Under the pieces are notes generated by a model. The model saw only the letters and a program-made list of their open reading frames with translations. It was not told where the DNA came from and did no database searches. Positions 11,798-22,965 of a stretch of 64,000 bases of DNA are shown here, one piece after another (position 1 is the first letter of the stretch; each line of letters begins with the position of its first letter). This DNA comes from Ailanthus altissimus (taxonomy: Eukaryota; Streptophyta; Magnoliopsida; Sapindales; Simaroubaceae). Location: the NCBI GenBank assembly GCA_946807835.1, contig OX327690.1, forward strand, positions 29,420,501 to 29,484,500. The letters run 5' to 3'. A program made the translations under genes and the position numbers.

Positions 11798-13602
11798 ATG
11801 AGAGGAGGAAGTCTATGGCAGCTTGGACAATCAATCACTCGCCGTCTGGCTCAGGCTGATAAGAAGACCATAGCTCGGAGACACTTCGCTGCAGATGCTG
11901 ATAATCTTAAAAAAACTGTTCTTTATGACTTTCATGTTGCTCATGGCGGAAAGATGGTTCCATTTGCTGGTTGGAGCATGCCCATTCAGTACAAGGACTC
12001 GATTATGGAGTCTACTTTGAATTGTCGGGAGAATGGTGGCCTCTTTGATGTCTCCCATATGTGTGGGCTGAGCCTCAAGGGGAAGGACTGCATTCCTTTT
12101 CTTGAAAAGCTTGTGATTGCTGATGTTGCTGGACTTGCCCCTGGTACTGGGACTCTCACAGTCTTTACAAATGAGAATGGAGGGGCAATTGACGATTCTG
12201 TCATCACCAAGGTGAAGGATGATCACATTTACCTTGTTGTGAATGCTGGCTGCAGGGATAAGGATCTTGCTCACATTGAGGGACATATGAAGAGTTTCAC
12301 CAACAAAGGTGGGAATGTCTCATGGCACATCCATGATGAGAGATCTCTCCTCGCTCTCCAGGTTAGTCATTATACTTTGTGTTTAAGGCGTCTGTTGGAT
12401 TTTATTTTTGCTTGCCTTGCACTTGTTTCATCACTTGCGAAAAATGTTATAAATTTAATTCAGTTTCCGAGAGTTGAAATTCTTGTTTCTGGATATGGCG
12501 TCTATGGTGTGTATGAGGGTAGTCTGGATCGATTCATCTCTTCAGAGATTTTCTTCTTCTTATTCGTAGGCTTCATGAATTCTAATAGATCTGCCACTAT
12601 TACAGGAATGAGGCAGGCTTGAATTTGAAAATTAGTGTTTCTTAACTTACAAAACTTCCCCCTTGGTAACATCTGTCAAATGTCTTCTCGATTCCTCTGT
12701 TGCAGGGTCCACTTGCTGCACCAGTTCTTCAACACTTGACAAAAGAGGATTTGAGCAAGCTATACTTTGGAGAGTTCCGAATCTTAGATATCAATGGTGT
12801 ATCCTGCTTTCTCACTAGGACAGGGTGTGCTTCTTTTTGCCTTCTTCTATTTTCCCTCGCCTCCATTTGTACGTGTGTATGAATTGAGCAAATTGAATAT
12901 GTCAATGCTTTTAATTCGACCCTATGTTTTTTTCACCATGCATTCAGTTTCACATTTGAAATTGATCTTTCTTCTGTCAAGTTTCCACATTGTAAGAGAA
13001 GGCTGTACTGGGTTTTTGAGTACCCTTTTTTTTTTCTGTGTGTTGAGCTTCTCAGGTACACTGGGGAAGATGGATTCGAAATCTCAGTTCCATCAGAGCA
13101 TGCAGTGGATCTTGCCAAAGCCATTCTGGAGAAATCCGAAGGGAAGGTAAGGTTAACAGGGCTTGGGGCTCGTGACAGTCTCCGACTTGAAGCTGGGCTA
13201 TGTTTGTATGGTAATGACATGGAACAACATGTGACACCTGTTGAAGCCGGACTCACATGGGCCATAGGAAAGAGGAGGAGAGCAGAAGGAGGGTTCTTAG
13301 GTGCTGAGAAAATTCTCAAACAACTCGAAGAAGGTCCGCCAGTCAGACGTGTCGGATTCTTTGCTTCAGGTCCACCTGCCAGATCCCACAGTAAGGTTCA
13401 TGATGAGAATGGTAACCCCATCGGAGAAATCACCAGTGGCGGATTCAGCCCCTGCCTCAAGAAGAACATTGCCATGGGGTATGTGAAATCTGGATTGCAC
13501 AAGGCAGGCACCAAAGTTAAGATTGAGGTTCGAGGAAAAACCTATGATGGAAACATCACCAAAATGCCGTTCGTACCAACAAAATACTACAGGCCATCTT
13601 AG
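11798..13602 (+). CDS. GDCST: Aminomethyltransferase, mitochondrial glycine cleavage system T protein
   Basis: Three exons (11798-12361, 12706-12824, 13056-13602) join in frame to about 409 residues, essentially the length of other plant T proteins. Residues 1 to about 30 are Arg/Ala/Ser-rich with few acids, as in a mitochondrial presequence. The folate-binding T-protein domain follows with [25 protein letters not shown] (about 82-88) and [10 protein letters not shown] (about 127-136). Asp132 or Asp133 in that last motif corresponds to the catalytic Asp of the family. The C-terminal barrel contains [20 protein letters not shown] and ends KYYRPS. The enzyme transfers the methylene group of the aminomethyl intermediate on H protein to tetrahydrofolate, releasing ammonia. 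It works with P, H and L proteins in photorespiratory glycine decarboxylation. No damage is seen. Confidence 0.97.
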
Positions 13603-13748
13603 TTCATGCTTGCTGTTTCAGGTCCTGGAGTCTCTAATCGGTTCTTGTTTTGACTTGTTTGATAAACACTGGCTGCTTGAGATCACTCTTTTCCAGTCGT
13701 TATATGCAAGCAGTTATTTTGTGATGCATATTCTTATGATTCTTGTTA

Positions 13749-13754
13749 AATAAA
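13749..13754 (+). terminator. Polyadenylation signal of the T-protein gene
   Basis: AATAAA lies about 150 bp after the stop codon, in a T-rich 3' UTR. It is the only canonical signal before the next region. Confidence 0.5.
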
Positions 13755-13759
13755 AATGT

Positions 13760-14771
13760 CTATTTAAGATGCTTCAAGGGTCTAGCAGAATCTGTAAACC
13801 ATTGCACCTGAGGGGTGTTAATAATTAGAGTACTTAAAAGGCTTCAATAGGCACCACCATTGGAAATTGTGAATGAGCCTTCATGTCATGAATGAGATAG
13901 AGCCATCGTTTGCTAAGATGTTGATCACTTTATCAATCCCACAAGGTTCATCTTATCAGCATTGCGAATTGCAGGAGCAACAAGGCCCTTGAAACTAACA
14001 TAGTGAAATTGCTCAAATTTAGAAACACGAATCATTCTACAATTCTCTAATTTTCTCATGACATATTTTAAACTTTTTGTTACACATTCAATCTTCTGTT
14101 AAATGTTGAAATATATAACAGACAGCTTAGATGGTGTAATAACAAACTTAGAACATGCAACAGAAGAATTGGAGATCTGGTTCGTTAGATTTACCTTAGA
14201 ACTCGTGCAATTTTTGAAAGTCTAAAAGCACACACAAAGATTTGTCAGTAAGTTTAGACCGGCGAATTGGTAATGACAAGACCAAGGTGATAAGCTCGTC
14301 AAAAGTCAAAACATTTACAGGATAATTAAAGCCCTCCAATCCAGACACTTTATTGTTATGTTTGCTTCTGAATTGGTATGTATTCAACTATTACGACCAA
14401 AATTAGAAACTTGTATTAGTGTTTGAAAGTTGACACTGCAACAACTTTCAAAGTTTATATTCAACTTGATTTAAATTCTATTATAACATATCGTCCAGTT
14501 ATCTCTAATTTTTAAGTGGCTTTAACGACTTGTCATTCATATTATTAAATGAAAATGGTCTGAACTTGAACAAAAGTAGACATATAGCAAGCAGAAAATT
14601 ATTGAAGAGAAACAATTCTTTTGCACAAAAGATAAATTTGGATCAATGGCTATTCACTTCTTCTCTTTATACATGATTATACAAAGGATTTGTTTGAATC
14701 TGTTCTGTCAAGAATCAAAGAATTAATATATATATATATACCTACAGTTATGGACGAAATTAGATCTCAAA
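13760..14771. other. Spacer between the T-protein gene and array copy A
   Basis: No gene is recognised. Short open frames (for example minus 14196-14387) show no family similarity. The last 200 bp are the 3' flank of copy A and include a short (TA)n run near 14728-14740. Confidence 0.45.
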
Positions 14772-16073
14772 TCAGAAAAGTTTGCTTGCGAACTCGTTTG
14801 TCTCGGAACCACATATGGTAGACAAACTTGATCTTTTGGCTAGATCTCTCAGATCTGATACGCTTCTGCCCAATTGTAAAGCCACCTTCATTTCAAACAT
14901 CTCCCCATTTTCTCTCTGCTTCACTTCACTTTCATTAAGAGTGGACTGAATTGATTCTTCCAAAAGTGTAAAGAAGCCGGAACAATTTCTGTACATCTCT
15001 AAAACCATACCTACTTGCGCACCGTGTTCAAAAGTGTTAACTGTGGCAGCTAATGCACCTGCAGCCACAGCAACAACAGCTGCCCATGACCCCTGAGAAG
15101 ACCCTACAAAAGCAGAAGCCGCCGCTGCAATGCCAGTGAGTAACGGCCCTGAGATGGCTAAAATCTTGTTTATTTTCAATACTAAATTGCCTAGTCTCAT
15201 GTAATCTTCACTATCTTTGCTCTTCAACACTTGAATAATCTCTCTCAATTCCATTTCCAGCTCCTCACTCCACCCATTATTCTCCATCTTCCTACTGTTG
15301 ATTTGCTTCGTTTCACTTGCTTTGTTGTTTCTTAGGGAGTGATTTGATGGCCACCAAACAGCAGACTCAAATGTTTTAGGGAACTTTTCTATCATTTTAC
15401 CTAGCAAGGGAAGCGGGTATGCTTTGTCAAGGGCCAAGACCTTCTCCATTGTTTCTTTGACATATTCTTTGCTAGGAACCCTAAAAGCAAGTAAGGTTTC
15501 TATTTCGCTCTGGAGCTTCTTGAACAACTTTGTTGCGTTGCGTTGCTCTTCAGCGAGTTGCGAGGGCTGAATCTTATTCATTATAACCAACATCCCAGTA
15601 GCTGCAGAGAACAAGAGAGTTGATGATAACTTCAAAGCCAAAAGCGAAACACCAGCACCCCCAGTACTAGCTGCAACACCAGCCATGGTTGCAGCAGTGA
15701 GAGTGATCATGTTGATAGAGTTCAAGAGAAGTGTGTTCCAATTGTCACGCTGCTCCCCAATGTTCTTGTGCATCTCCACTCTATCAGCAACAGCTTCCAA
15801 GATGGCATAAAGTTGAGCTTTCACTGCAAAAGTAGAAGAGTCAGTGTCCTTTTCTTCCCGTATTATTCTGCTAGGAACAATCTTTTCCATTGGGATCGAG
15901 TAATTCGTGAATCCATTGTCGACTAAGAGATCTGTACTTGTCTTTTTGGGAGGTGAGAAACGGATTGTTGGAAGTTTTGGGACAGAAATAGCAGCTTTAA
16001 TTCTGTTTGAGGAACAAGAAGATGATGAAGAAGTACAAGAGAATAGGAGATTTGAAGCTTGTAACGATGCCAT
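14772..16073 (-). CDS. Array copy A: At4g22030-like ('probable F-box') membrane protein
   Basis: Intronless frame of 433 residues starting MASLQASNLLF. Residues 1 to about 45 are Ser/Arg-rich with few acids, like a plastid transit peptide. A helical region with AQLYAILEAVADRVEMHKNI (about 87-105) precedes hydrophobic segments at about 118-166. Then come the family signature KIQPSQLAEEQRNA (about 167-180), a Lys/Glu-rich middle with LDKAYPLPLLGKMIEKFPKT and AVWWP, and a second hydrophobic block in the C-terminal half (ILAISGPLLTGIAAAASAF onward). The protein ends in NEFASKLF. The name comes from family resemblance; I see no F-box, so a ubiquitin-ligase role is unsupported here. Copy A is the most diverged of the five minus-strand copies. 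It differs from B-E by AFVGSSQGSWAAVVAVAAG. It appears intact. Confidence 0.8.
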   Translation of the reverse strand: MASLQASNLLFSCTSSSSSCSSNRIKAAISVPKLPTIRFSPPKKTSTDLLVDNGFTNYSIPMEKIVPSRIIREEKDTDSSTFAVKAQLYAILEAVADRVEMHKNIGEQRDNWNTLLLNSINMITLTAATMAGVAASTGGAGVSLLALKLSSTLLFSAATGMLVIMNKIQPSQLAEEQRNATKLFKKLQSEIETLLAFRVPSKEYVKETMEKVLALDKAYPLPLLGKMIEKFPKTFESAVWWPSNHSLRNNKASETKQINSRKMENNGWSEELEMELREIIQVLKSKDSEDYMRLGNLVLKINKILAISGPLLTGIAAAASAFVGSSQGSWAAVVAVAAGALAATVNTFEHGAQVGMVLEMYRNCSGFFTLLEESIQSTLNESEVKQRENGEMFEMKVALQLGRSVSDLRDLAKRSSLSTICGSETNEFASKLF

Positions 16074-16144
16074 GAATGTTATTTACTGATATCTTTTTGG
16101 TTACTTAATTTGTTTGTGCTTTTTGAAGATTGAGGATGAATTCG

Positions 16145-16400
16145 GAGATGCTCTTATTTATAGTAACTGAAACAAGAAAGGGTCGTATGTTGAAACCAAT
16201 CAGAAACATCGACTGGCTGCCGGGGGTTGACTTGGCCTCCCGGCTGACCCATTCGCTATTGATCGACTACTGTTCATAATTTTCTATTAGCTCATCGTCA
16301 TCAAGATTTTCAATCCATGACTTGGGCCTAGCTTGCTACAAAGATTTGCTTGCATGGCTTATTGCGTCATGAGAAATGTTCTTTGTCAAGTCATTTTCTA
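16145..16400 (-). promoter_or_regulatory. Promoter of array copy A
   Basis: A TATAAATAAGAG box (complement of 16151-16162) lies about 80 bp from the start codon. Further upstream is a block shared by the array: GACTGGCTGC at 16211-16220, TTGAC in GGGGGTTGACTT near 16226, GGCTGACCC at 16242-16250, and a TTGCGTCA (TGACGCAA on the coding strand, as-1/bZIP-like) at 16362-16369. TTGAC is the core of WRKY-binding W-boxes. Factor binding is inference; the conservation among copies is seen directly. Confidence 0.5.
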
Positions 16401-18180
16401 CTCCCATTTGTGGGGTTAATATTAAGGACTTCGAGCTGTAATTGTAAAAATCAAACATTGAAATTTGAACACGCTTATTTTAAGGGCTGGCGTAACTTGA
16501 TTTTTGAACACGATTTAATTTTGGGTTTTTTTTTATATATATATATTTTAAAAAATCTCAGAAATTGATTACATAGTTGGATATTAGTTGTTCATCTTTC
16601 GTATAACTCTTCTTTAAATTTCCTTTGTCATTAATTTTTCTCTGACGTTTTATTATAAATATATATCTTTTTTTTCAAATGAGCTTTAGATTCCTTCCTA
16701 TTTCGTTTTTCATATTTTTCTTCGATTAATCTTATTAATTTTTGATTAATTTTATTTATTTTTAATTTCTCACACTTATCATATTATACTTCAATACTTA
16801 CATATTTACAAAAAACTTAAAATTTTTCAATTTCTAAAAATTGAACGAGTTCGAATTTTTAATAAAGAGGCTTAAGGACATAATTTTCTAATTATCCCCT
16901 TTTTTACTAATAAAAATTAAACAATTTATTTGTAGTTAAAAAAGAATATTACTTAAAAATATAGGCTATTTTTGAAAATTTTCCTAATAATTTTAGTGGT
17001 TAATCTTACACTTCGATGTAATGCCTTCACATTTTGGTTCGATGCTACTATAGAGATTTATCAGTTAATTTTTAAGGATGCTAATAGATTCTAAATACAG
17101 GTTTGCATACATATCTTAGTTTCCTAACTCACCCTTTTTTTTCTTCATAAAATAATGTCACTTTTTTTTGTTAATACTATTACTCGAGATTTGCATTCAA
17201 AATTCTTTGTAAGTTTATATTAAGGGATCAATCATTGCAGCTGCTACACAGCTCGGAGATCAGCCTCGTCAAAAGTCAACATTTCTTGACGATCATAGCC
17301 ATCAATTCCAAACCTTTCTCATCACCTTGTTCTGTCTCTGTCTGCTACTATATTATTTAATTAATGATACTTTATTAATTATTCAAGTAGCTGCTTACCT
17401 AGAGCTTTCTCATTCAACTTGTTGATTTTGAATCACCACATTCATCGAGACCAGCTGCTACGACCTCGTTTTATAGTTTGAAAATATTGAACATTCAACT
17501 ACTTGTGATGGTACACATCCATTTGTGTAAATATTTGCAAGAAATTAATTATATCAATGTATAAATATCTGATATATTATGTGTACTGTAGCAAATCTTT
17601 GTCCTTCGAATAAATTATCTTTTACAAATTGCAATGGCATATTCAAATCCCTCCTTACAATGATAACACACATGACTTATTAGTTTATGTTAACAATTAG
17701 ATGCCAACTTTGTCGTTTTGATAAGGAATTAAATTTTTTAACTGACCTTAATTTATAATCTAATTTTTTTTATAAAAAATCTTTTGATATATGTATTATA
17801 TAAGTTGTGTTTATAAATTTTGTTTTTCTACTATTTTATTTTTCATTAATTACTAATTATATATTTATATTTATTAAGGTGAAAGTTTAAATAAGTAGAG
17901 AGTTTGATCTCTTATTAAGGAAAATTAACGACAATTGTTTTTTTTTAAAAAAAGAACGTGCATTATTGTTTATCGATTTAATATTGATTCTTATGCTTTT
18001 ATTTTAAAATTTACCAATTATATTAATAGTTATAATACTTGGAATATGAAAATAACATAATATTACTGAATGATTGTGCTACAATGAATGTATTGTAGAT
18101 GGATTAAAATAATACGTGATTGTAACGAGTGCTATCAATAACTTGATATAACTAAATTACAGTGAGTGATGCAGTAAGGA
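16401..18180. other. AT-rich spacer A-B, with array-related distal flank
   Basis: Mostly AT-rich unique DNA. The 17220-17600 segment (around CCTCGTCAAAAGTCAACATT) resembles segments at about 20650-21160 and 36010-36310, the matching distances upstream of copies B and D. The duplicated block therefore extends more than 1 kb beyond the promoters. No gene is seen. Confidence 0.5.
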
Positions 18181-18303
18181 TTAAAATTCATATTAGCTAA
18201 AGTGATATCAACATCTTCTTGATCTATACATGATTATACAAAGAATTTGTGAAGTCAAGAATGAAGAATAAAAGAATTGTTAGTGTATGGACAAAATCAC
18301 TAA

Positions 18304-19599
18304 TCAGAAAAGTTTGCTTCCGAACTCGTCAATCTCGGAACCATAGATGTGAGATACTCTTGATCTTTTGGCAAGATCTCTCAGCTCTGATACGCTTCTT
18401 CCTAACTTCAAAGCCACTTTCATTTCAAACATCTCCCCGTTTTCTCTCTTCTCCACTTCACTTTCATTAAGAGTAGATTGAATTGATTCTTCCAGAAGTG
18501 TAAAGAAGCCAGCACTGTTTCTGTACATCTCTAACACCATACCAACTTGCCCACCATGTTCAAAAGTGTTAATTGCGGCAGCCAATGCTCCTGCAGCCGC
18601 TGCAACCACTCCAGCCCATGACCCGTGAGAAGACCCAACAGCTGCAATGCCTGTGAGCACTGGCCCTGAGATGGCCAAGATCTTGTTTATTTTTAAGACC
18701 AAGTTTCCTAGTCTCATGTAATCTTCAGTATCTTTGCTCTTTATCACTTCTATAATCTCTCTCATTTCCATTTCCAGCTCCTCGCTCCATCCATTATTCT
18801 CCACCTTCCTGCTATTGATCTGCTTTCTTTCGCGTACTACGTTGTTTGTTTGGGAGTGATCTGATGGCCACCAAACAGCAGGCTCAAATGTTTTAGGGAA
18901 CTTCTCGATCATTTTACCTAGCAACGGTAGTGGGTATGCTTTGTCAAGAGCCAGGACCTTCTCCATTGCCTCTTTCACATCCTCTGCTCTTGGAACCCCA
19001 AGAGCAAGTGCAGTTTGGATTTGTCTCTGAAGTTGCTTGAACAATCTTGTTGCATTACGTTGTTCTTCAGCGAGTTGCGAGGGTTGGATCTTGTTCATTA
19101 TAACCAATAACCCCGTGGCTGCAGAGAACAGGAGAGTTGATGACAACTGCAAAGCCAAAAGCGAACCACCCGCACCACCAGTACTTGCTGCAACACCAGC
19201 CATGGTTGTAGCGGTGAGAGTGATCATGTTGATAGAGTTCAAGAGAAGTTTGTTCCAGTTGTCACGCTGCTCCCCCATGTTCTTGTGCATCTCCACTCTA
19301 TCAGAAACAGCCTCTAAGATCGCGTAAAGTTGGGCTTTCACCATAGAAGTGGAGGAGTCAATGTCTTTTTCTTCTGGTATAATTCTGCTAGGAACAATCT
19401 TTTCCATTGGGATAGAGTACTTTGTGAATCCATCATCTGTTGTCCTCAGCTCCTCGACCAACAGATCTCTATTTGTTTTTTTCAGAGGCGAGAAACGGAT
19501 TCTTGGAAGTTTTGGGACAGAAATAGCAGCATTAACTCTGTTCGAGGAACAAAATGATGATGAAGAGAATAGGAGATTTGAAGCTTGCAAAGAAGCCAT
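18304..19599 (-). CDS. Array copy B: At4g22030-like membrane protein
   Basis: Intronless frame of 431 residues. The start is taken at MASLQASNLLF (19599). An in-frame ATG at 19704 lies inside the TATA region and would add 35 residues absent from relatives. Domain order is as in the other copies: transit-like N-terminus, hydrophobic block near 120-165, KIQPSQLAEEQRNA, and AVWWPSDHS before the C-terminal hydrophobic block. Copy B is a mosaic. From the start codon back to about 18958 its DNA is indistinguishable by eye from copy C, while its C-terminal half (NSAGFFTLLEESIQ, RIYG/HIYG-SEIDEF) follows copy E. It has private changes VVRERKQ and EFGSKLF. Intact. Confidence 0.8.
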   Translation of the reverse strand: MASLQASNLLFSSSSFCSSNRVNAAISVPKLPRIRFSPLKKTNRDLLVEELRTTDDGFTKYSIPMEKIVPSRIIPEEKDIDSSTSMVKAQLYAILEAVSDRVEMHKNMGEQRDNWNKLLLNSINMITLTATTMAGVAASTGGAGGSLLALQLSSTLLFSAATGLLVIMNKIQPSQLAEEQRNATRLFKQLQRQIQTALALGVPRAEDVKEAMEKVLALDKAYPLPLLGKMIEKFPKTFEPAVWWPSDHSQTNNVVRERKQINSRKVENNGWSEELEMEMREIIEVIKSKDTEDYMRLGNLVLKINKILAISGPVLTGIAAVGSSHGSWAGVVAAAAGALAAAINTFEHGGQVGMVLEMYRNSAGFFTLLEESIQSTLNESEVEKRENGEMFEMKVALKLGRSVSELRDLAKRSRVSHIYGSEIDEFGSKLF

Positions 19600-19689
19600 G
19601 ATATGAATTGTGTTCGCTGTATGTGTTTCTAATTTCTTTTTGGTTTCTTTATTTTGTTTGAAGGTTGAGGATGAAATGTGGAGAGAGGC

Positions 19690-19960
19690 AATATTGCATT
19701 TCATTTATTTATAGTCGCGAACAATAACTCACAAAAAGAAAGGTCTTATGTTGAAAACGATCAAATATTGACTGGCTGCGGGATGACTCAGCCCATTGGC
19801 TGACGCTGACGCTGACCCTTTCCCTAATGTTGATCGATTATTTTCTTAATTTTCTTTTGGTTCATAGTCAAGATTTTCTCCCATGACTTGGGCATAGCTT
19901 GCTATTTTCGTACTGAAACTTATTACAAAGCTTGCTCGCATGGCTTATTGCCTTACATGA
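19690..19960 (-). promoter_or_regulatory. Promoter of array copy B
   Basis: A TATAAATAAATG box (complement of 19702-19713) lies about 105 bp from the start codon. GACTGGCTGCGGG with TTGAC at 19768-19772 and GGCTGACGC follow. The block ends in the shared CCATGACTTGGGCATAGC. The distal TTGCGTCA of copies A and D reads TTGCCTTA here, so the bZIP-like site is lost. Confidence 0.45.
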
Positions 19961-22377
19961 AATGTTCTTGCCACAAGACTCATCTTCTACTTTCCATCAT
20001 GTGGTGTTAATTATTCATTTATTCAGGATTTTCATCAACCATTGAACATTGCTTTAGTGTGATTTAATGTGGTTGTGCATCTCGTTTCTAACTTTTTTTT
20101 ATATAAAAAAAGTACTTTCTTTTTAGATAATTTACTCTGTAATCTATGGGTTGATTGTGAATATTATTTAATTTTCATATTTTATAGAGTAATAGTGTAC
20201 TTGATTTATTAATTAGCTAATCTTAGACTTCCTCCTAATGCCTTCACATGGTCGTCCGCCACTCCTTAAGAGATCATCAATTTATTTCCAAGGATGCCAA
20301 TGAATCTTAGCTAATTATAAATTGGCATAGATATTTTTATAATTTCTTATACTTTTTTTATGCCTTTCTTTATATTTTTGTTTTCTATAAATTTTTAAGA
20401 GTAATATTCATTACTTTTCTTTAATTAAGTCTTAATTTTCATTAATAAATTCGCTTTCATTTCTTCGAAGTTTTACAAAAATTGTGTTATATGACTGGAG
20501 ACAAAGCTTTTTATTGTATAAAAAAAAGTATTAAATAAAAACTTAGTTAATCTCCTAATATAATATTGCACTGTATAAAGTCACTCTTTTGCTAATATTA
20601 TTATTCAAAATTTGCATTCAAAAGAGGCAATTACTCTCATTCTTTTTAAATTTACATTAAGGTCCATTATAGCTGCTAAATCTAGGAGATCAACCTCATC
20701 ATTTTTAAACATTTATTATTATTTTTAAGATAAGTCAGAGAGAAATTGAACTCAAAATTTTACTTAAAAAAAGATAAAGATGTAGTATTAACCTTTTATC
20801 ATTGAACTGTTAACACAAATATTATTTTTAAACCCTTTTCAATAGATTTTTCTCTCTACTATTGCTATTATTATTATTTTAATGTACATTATTTTTCAAG
20901 TAGCCTACTTTGAGCATCAATTTCTCATTCAACTTTTTTGTTTAGAAAAAAAAACATTTTTGAATCACCCTCTCCCTACTTATTACGGCCTCATATTATA
21001 GTTTAAAAATATATATATTAAACGTTCAAGAACTTGTGATAATAAATATCCATTTAAATATATAAGCAAGAAGCTAATATTAATCTTATAGAACTTAATA
21101 TATTATGTACTATACACCAGTTCTTTTTCGTTGGAATAAAAACCCTTTACAATTTGCAATGACGTTTTCAGATTATATACCAAGAACAATTCACTTAGTG
21201 GACATCTAATTTAAAATAAATTAAGGATAAAAAGCAGTTAAACTCATAAAATTTTACTAAAGAGATATCTAGATCCCTATAATTTTTAATATATTCAATA
21301 ACACTCTATTTATTAATAAATTTCGTTTGTTTGAAGGACTCTATTTATATTTTTTAACCGTACTCAATTCATATCCACATTTTATTGATATCATCAAGGT
21401 ATAATAATAAATGAATGAAATTCACTGAAGAAGAAAGTTATGTTAAATATGTTTAAAACTATTAAAATTTAAATGTCCTATTACCTAAATTTTGAGGGTT
21501 TAATTATCATTTTTCATAAATTAAACATTCAACCACTTATGATAGTACATATCCATTTAAATATAAGCCAGTAGCTAATATTAATGTAGAGATATTTTAT
21601 ATATTATGTATTATTAGCAACTCTTTCTCGTTCAAATAAGATATCCTTACAAATTAGATGCTAGTTTTCTTTTCTCAAAAAAAAAATTAATGTGATTAAA
21701 AAAGAAATTTTAGAATAAATGAAGTGCTATATGTTCGTTCGTCATCCATGCAAATCACTCTAATGAAGTTCTAATTCATATATTGTATTTAAAAAAAAAA
21801 TAGAATACTCTCGTAATATTACTCTTTTTTTATTGAATGCATATCATGTATTTAATCAACCAATCATAATAATCACACACATAATATGCACTCAATGAAA
21901 GGGAATAACGCTTCAAAATTTACTCAAAACTCTCGTTGTATTTTAAAAGGTAAAAGTTGTACATCATTTTAGTGGTCATAACAGATATACCATATATATG
22001 ATTGTGATATTATTGGATAAGGAGCTTTCAGAATCTAATCCGGTCCAATTAATTCAAACTGATTTTTTTGGGTCAAATTTAATAGATTGGTGTTTTAATT
22101 TGAATTACAATTTTTGAAAAACAAAATGTCATATTAGTCTTTAATTTTATAAATATATATTAATTTAGTTTTTAATTGTCCAATATATACCATATTAATC
22201 TTTGTAGAAACAAAAATGATAATTGTTTAGAGACAAAACTATAATAAAAAATTATCAAAAACATCCCTACAAAAATTAAAATTATATATATTTAAAAAAT
22301 GAGGACTAATTTAATATATATCCCTAAAATCGGTGATCAAAATAGTTTTTCTCTAAAAAAATTTAAATTTGTGGTTG
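19961..22377. other. AT-rich spacer B-C with an internal duplication
   Basis: No coding similarity. About 130 bp around 21028-21160 recur in diverged form at about 21526-21660 (both contain ATATCCATTTAAATATA and AGCTAATATTAAT). This segment also resembles the distal flank of copy A near 17490-17600. The rest is AT-rich low-complexity DNA. Confidence 0.5.
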
Positions 22378-22524
22378 GTGGATCAGTTTGTGAATTTATT
22401 TCAAAAAATCCACTAAACTTCGATTCAATTGGAAGAAAATAATATCATAATATATGTAACTAAAATAATTTAAAAATTATCATTATCTCATTTATTACAC
22501 TACCTTAAAAGTAAAGAAAAAATA
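22378..22524. repeat. Direct repeat X, left flank of copy C
   Basis: About 147 bp containing ATTATCATTATCTCATTTAT. A diverged copy lies at 24591-24738 in the same orientation. The pair brackets copy C and marks the ends of a tandem-duplication unit. Confidence 0.75.
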
Positions 22525-22965
22525 AGTAACTTAATTTGTAAAAGCTAGTAATTGGACCACGTCTACCACACTTGAAACCATGCAGATTACCTCTTTGTTC
22601 AGCCTTGAAGATTAAAGTTAACAATTCTACAGCGCTAAGATAGAAGATCTCCTTGACGAAGCCCTCTAGTTGGCTTAATGGATCCCCTCAGCTCGCCATT
22701 AATAAGGATATAAAGAGATAAATTTTCAAACATATATGATACATATAAACATATTGAAAATTGCTAAGAGCTCAAATGAAGAGAATATATACTAATTCTA
22801 TTAATCTATTAATGAATATTTGAAAATTTCATTTTGTACAAAATTACGTATTAATCTAAAATGATATCAACGTCTTGATCTATACGTGATTGTAAGAATA
22901 ATTTGTTAAGTCAAGAATGAAGAATCAAAGAACTGTTTTATATGAACAAAAAAAAAAATCACACT

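Noticed and set aside
15907..19606. Plus-strand open frames opposite array copies A and B (and the same at C, D, E)
   Set aside because: They recur only because the coding strand is duplicated and conserved; no start context or family similarity.
19600..19704. N-terminal extension of copy B from the ATG at 19702-19704
   Set aside because: That ATG lies within the TATA region, so it would precede the transcription start; relatives start at MASLQAS.
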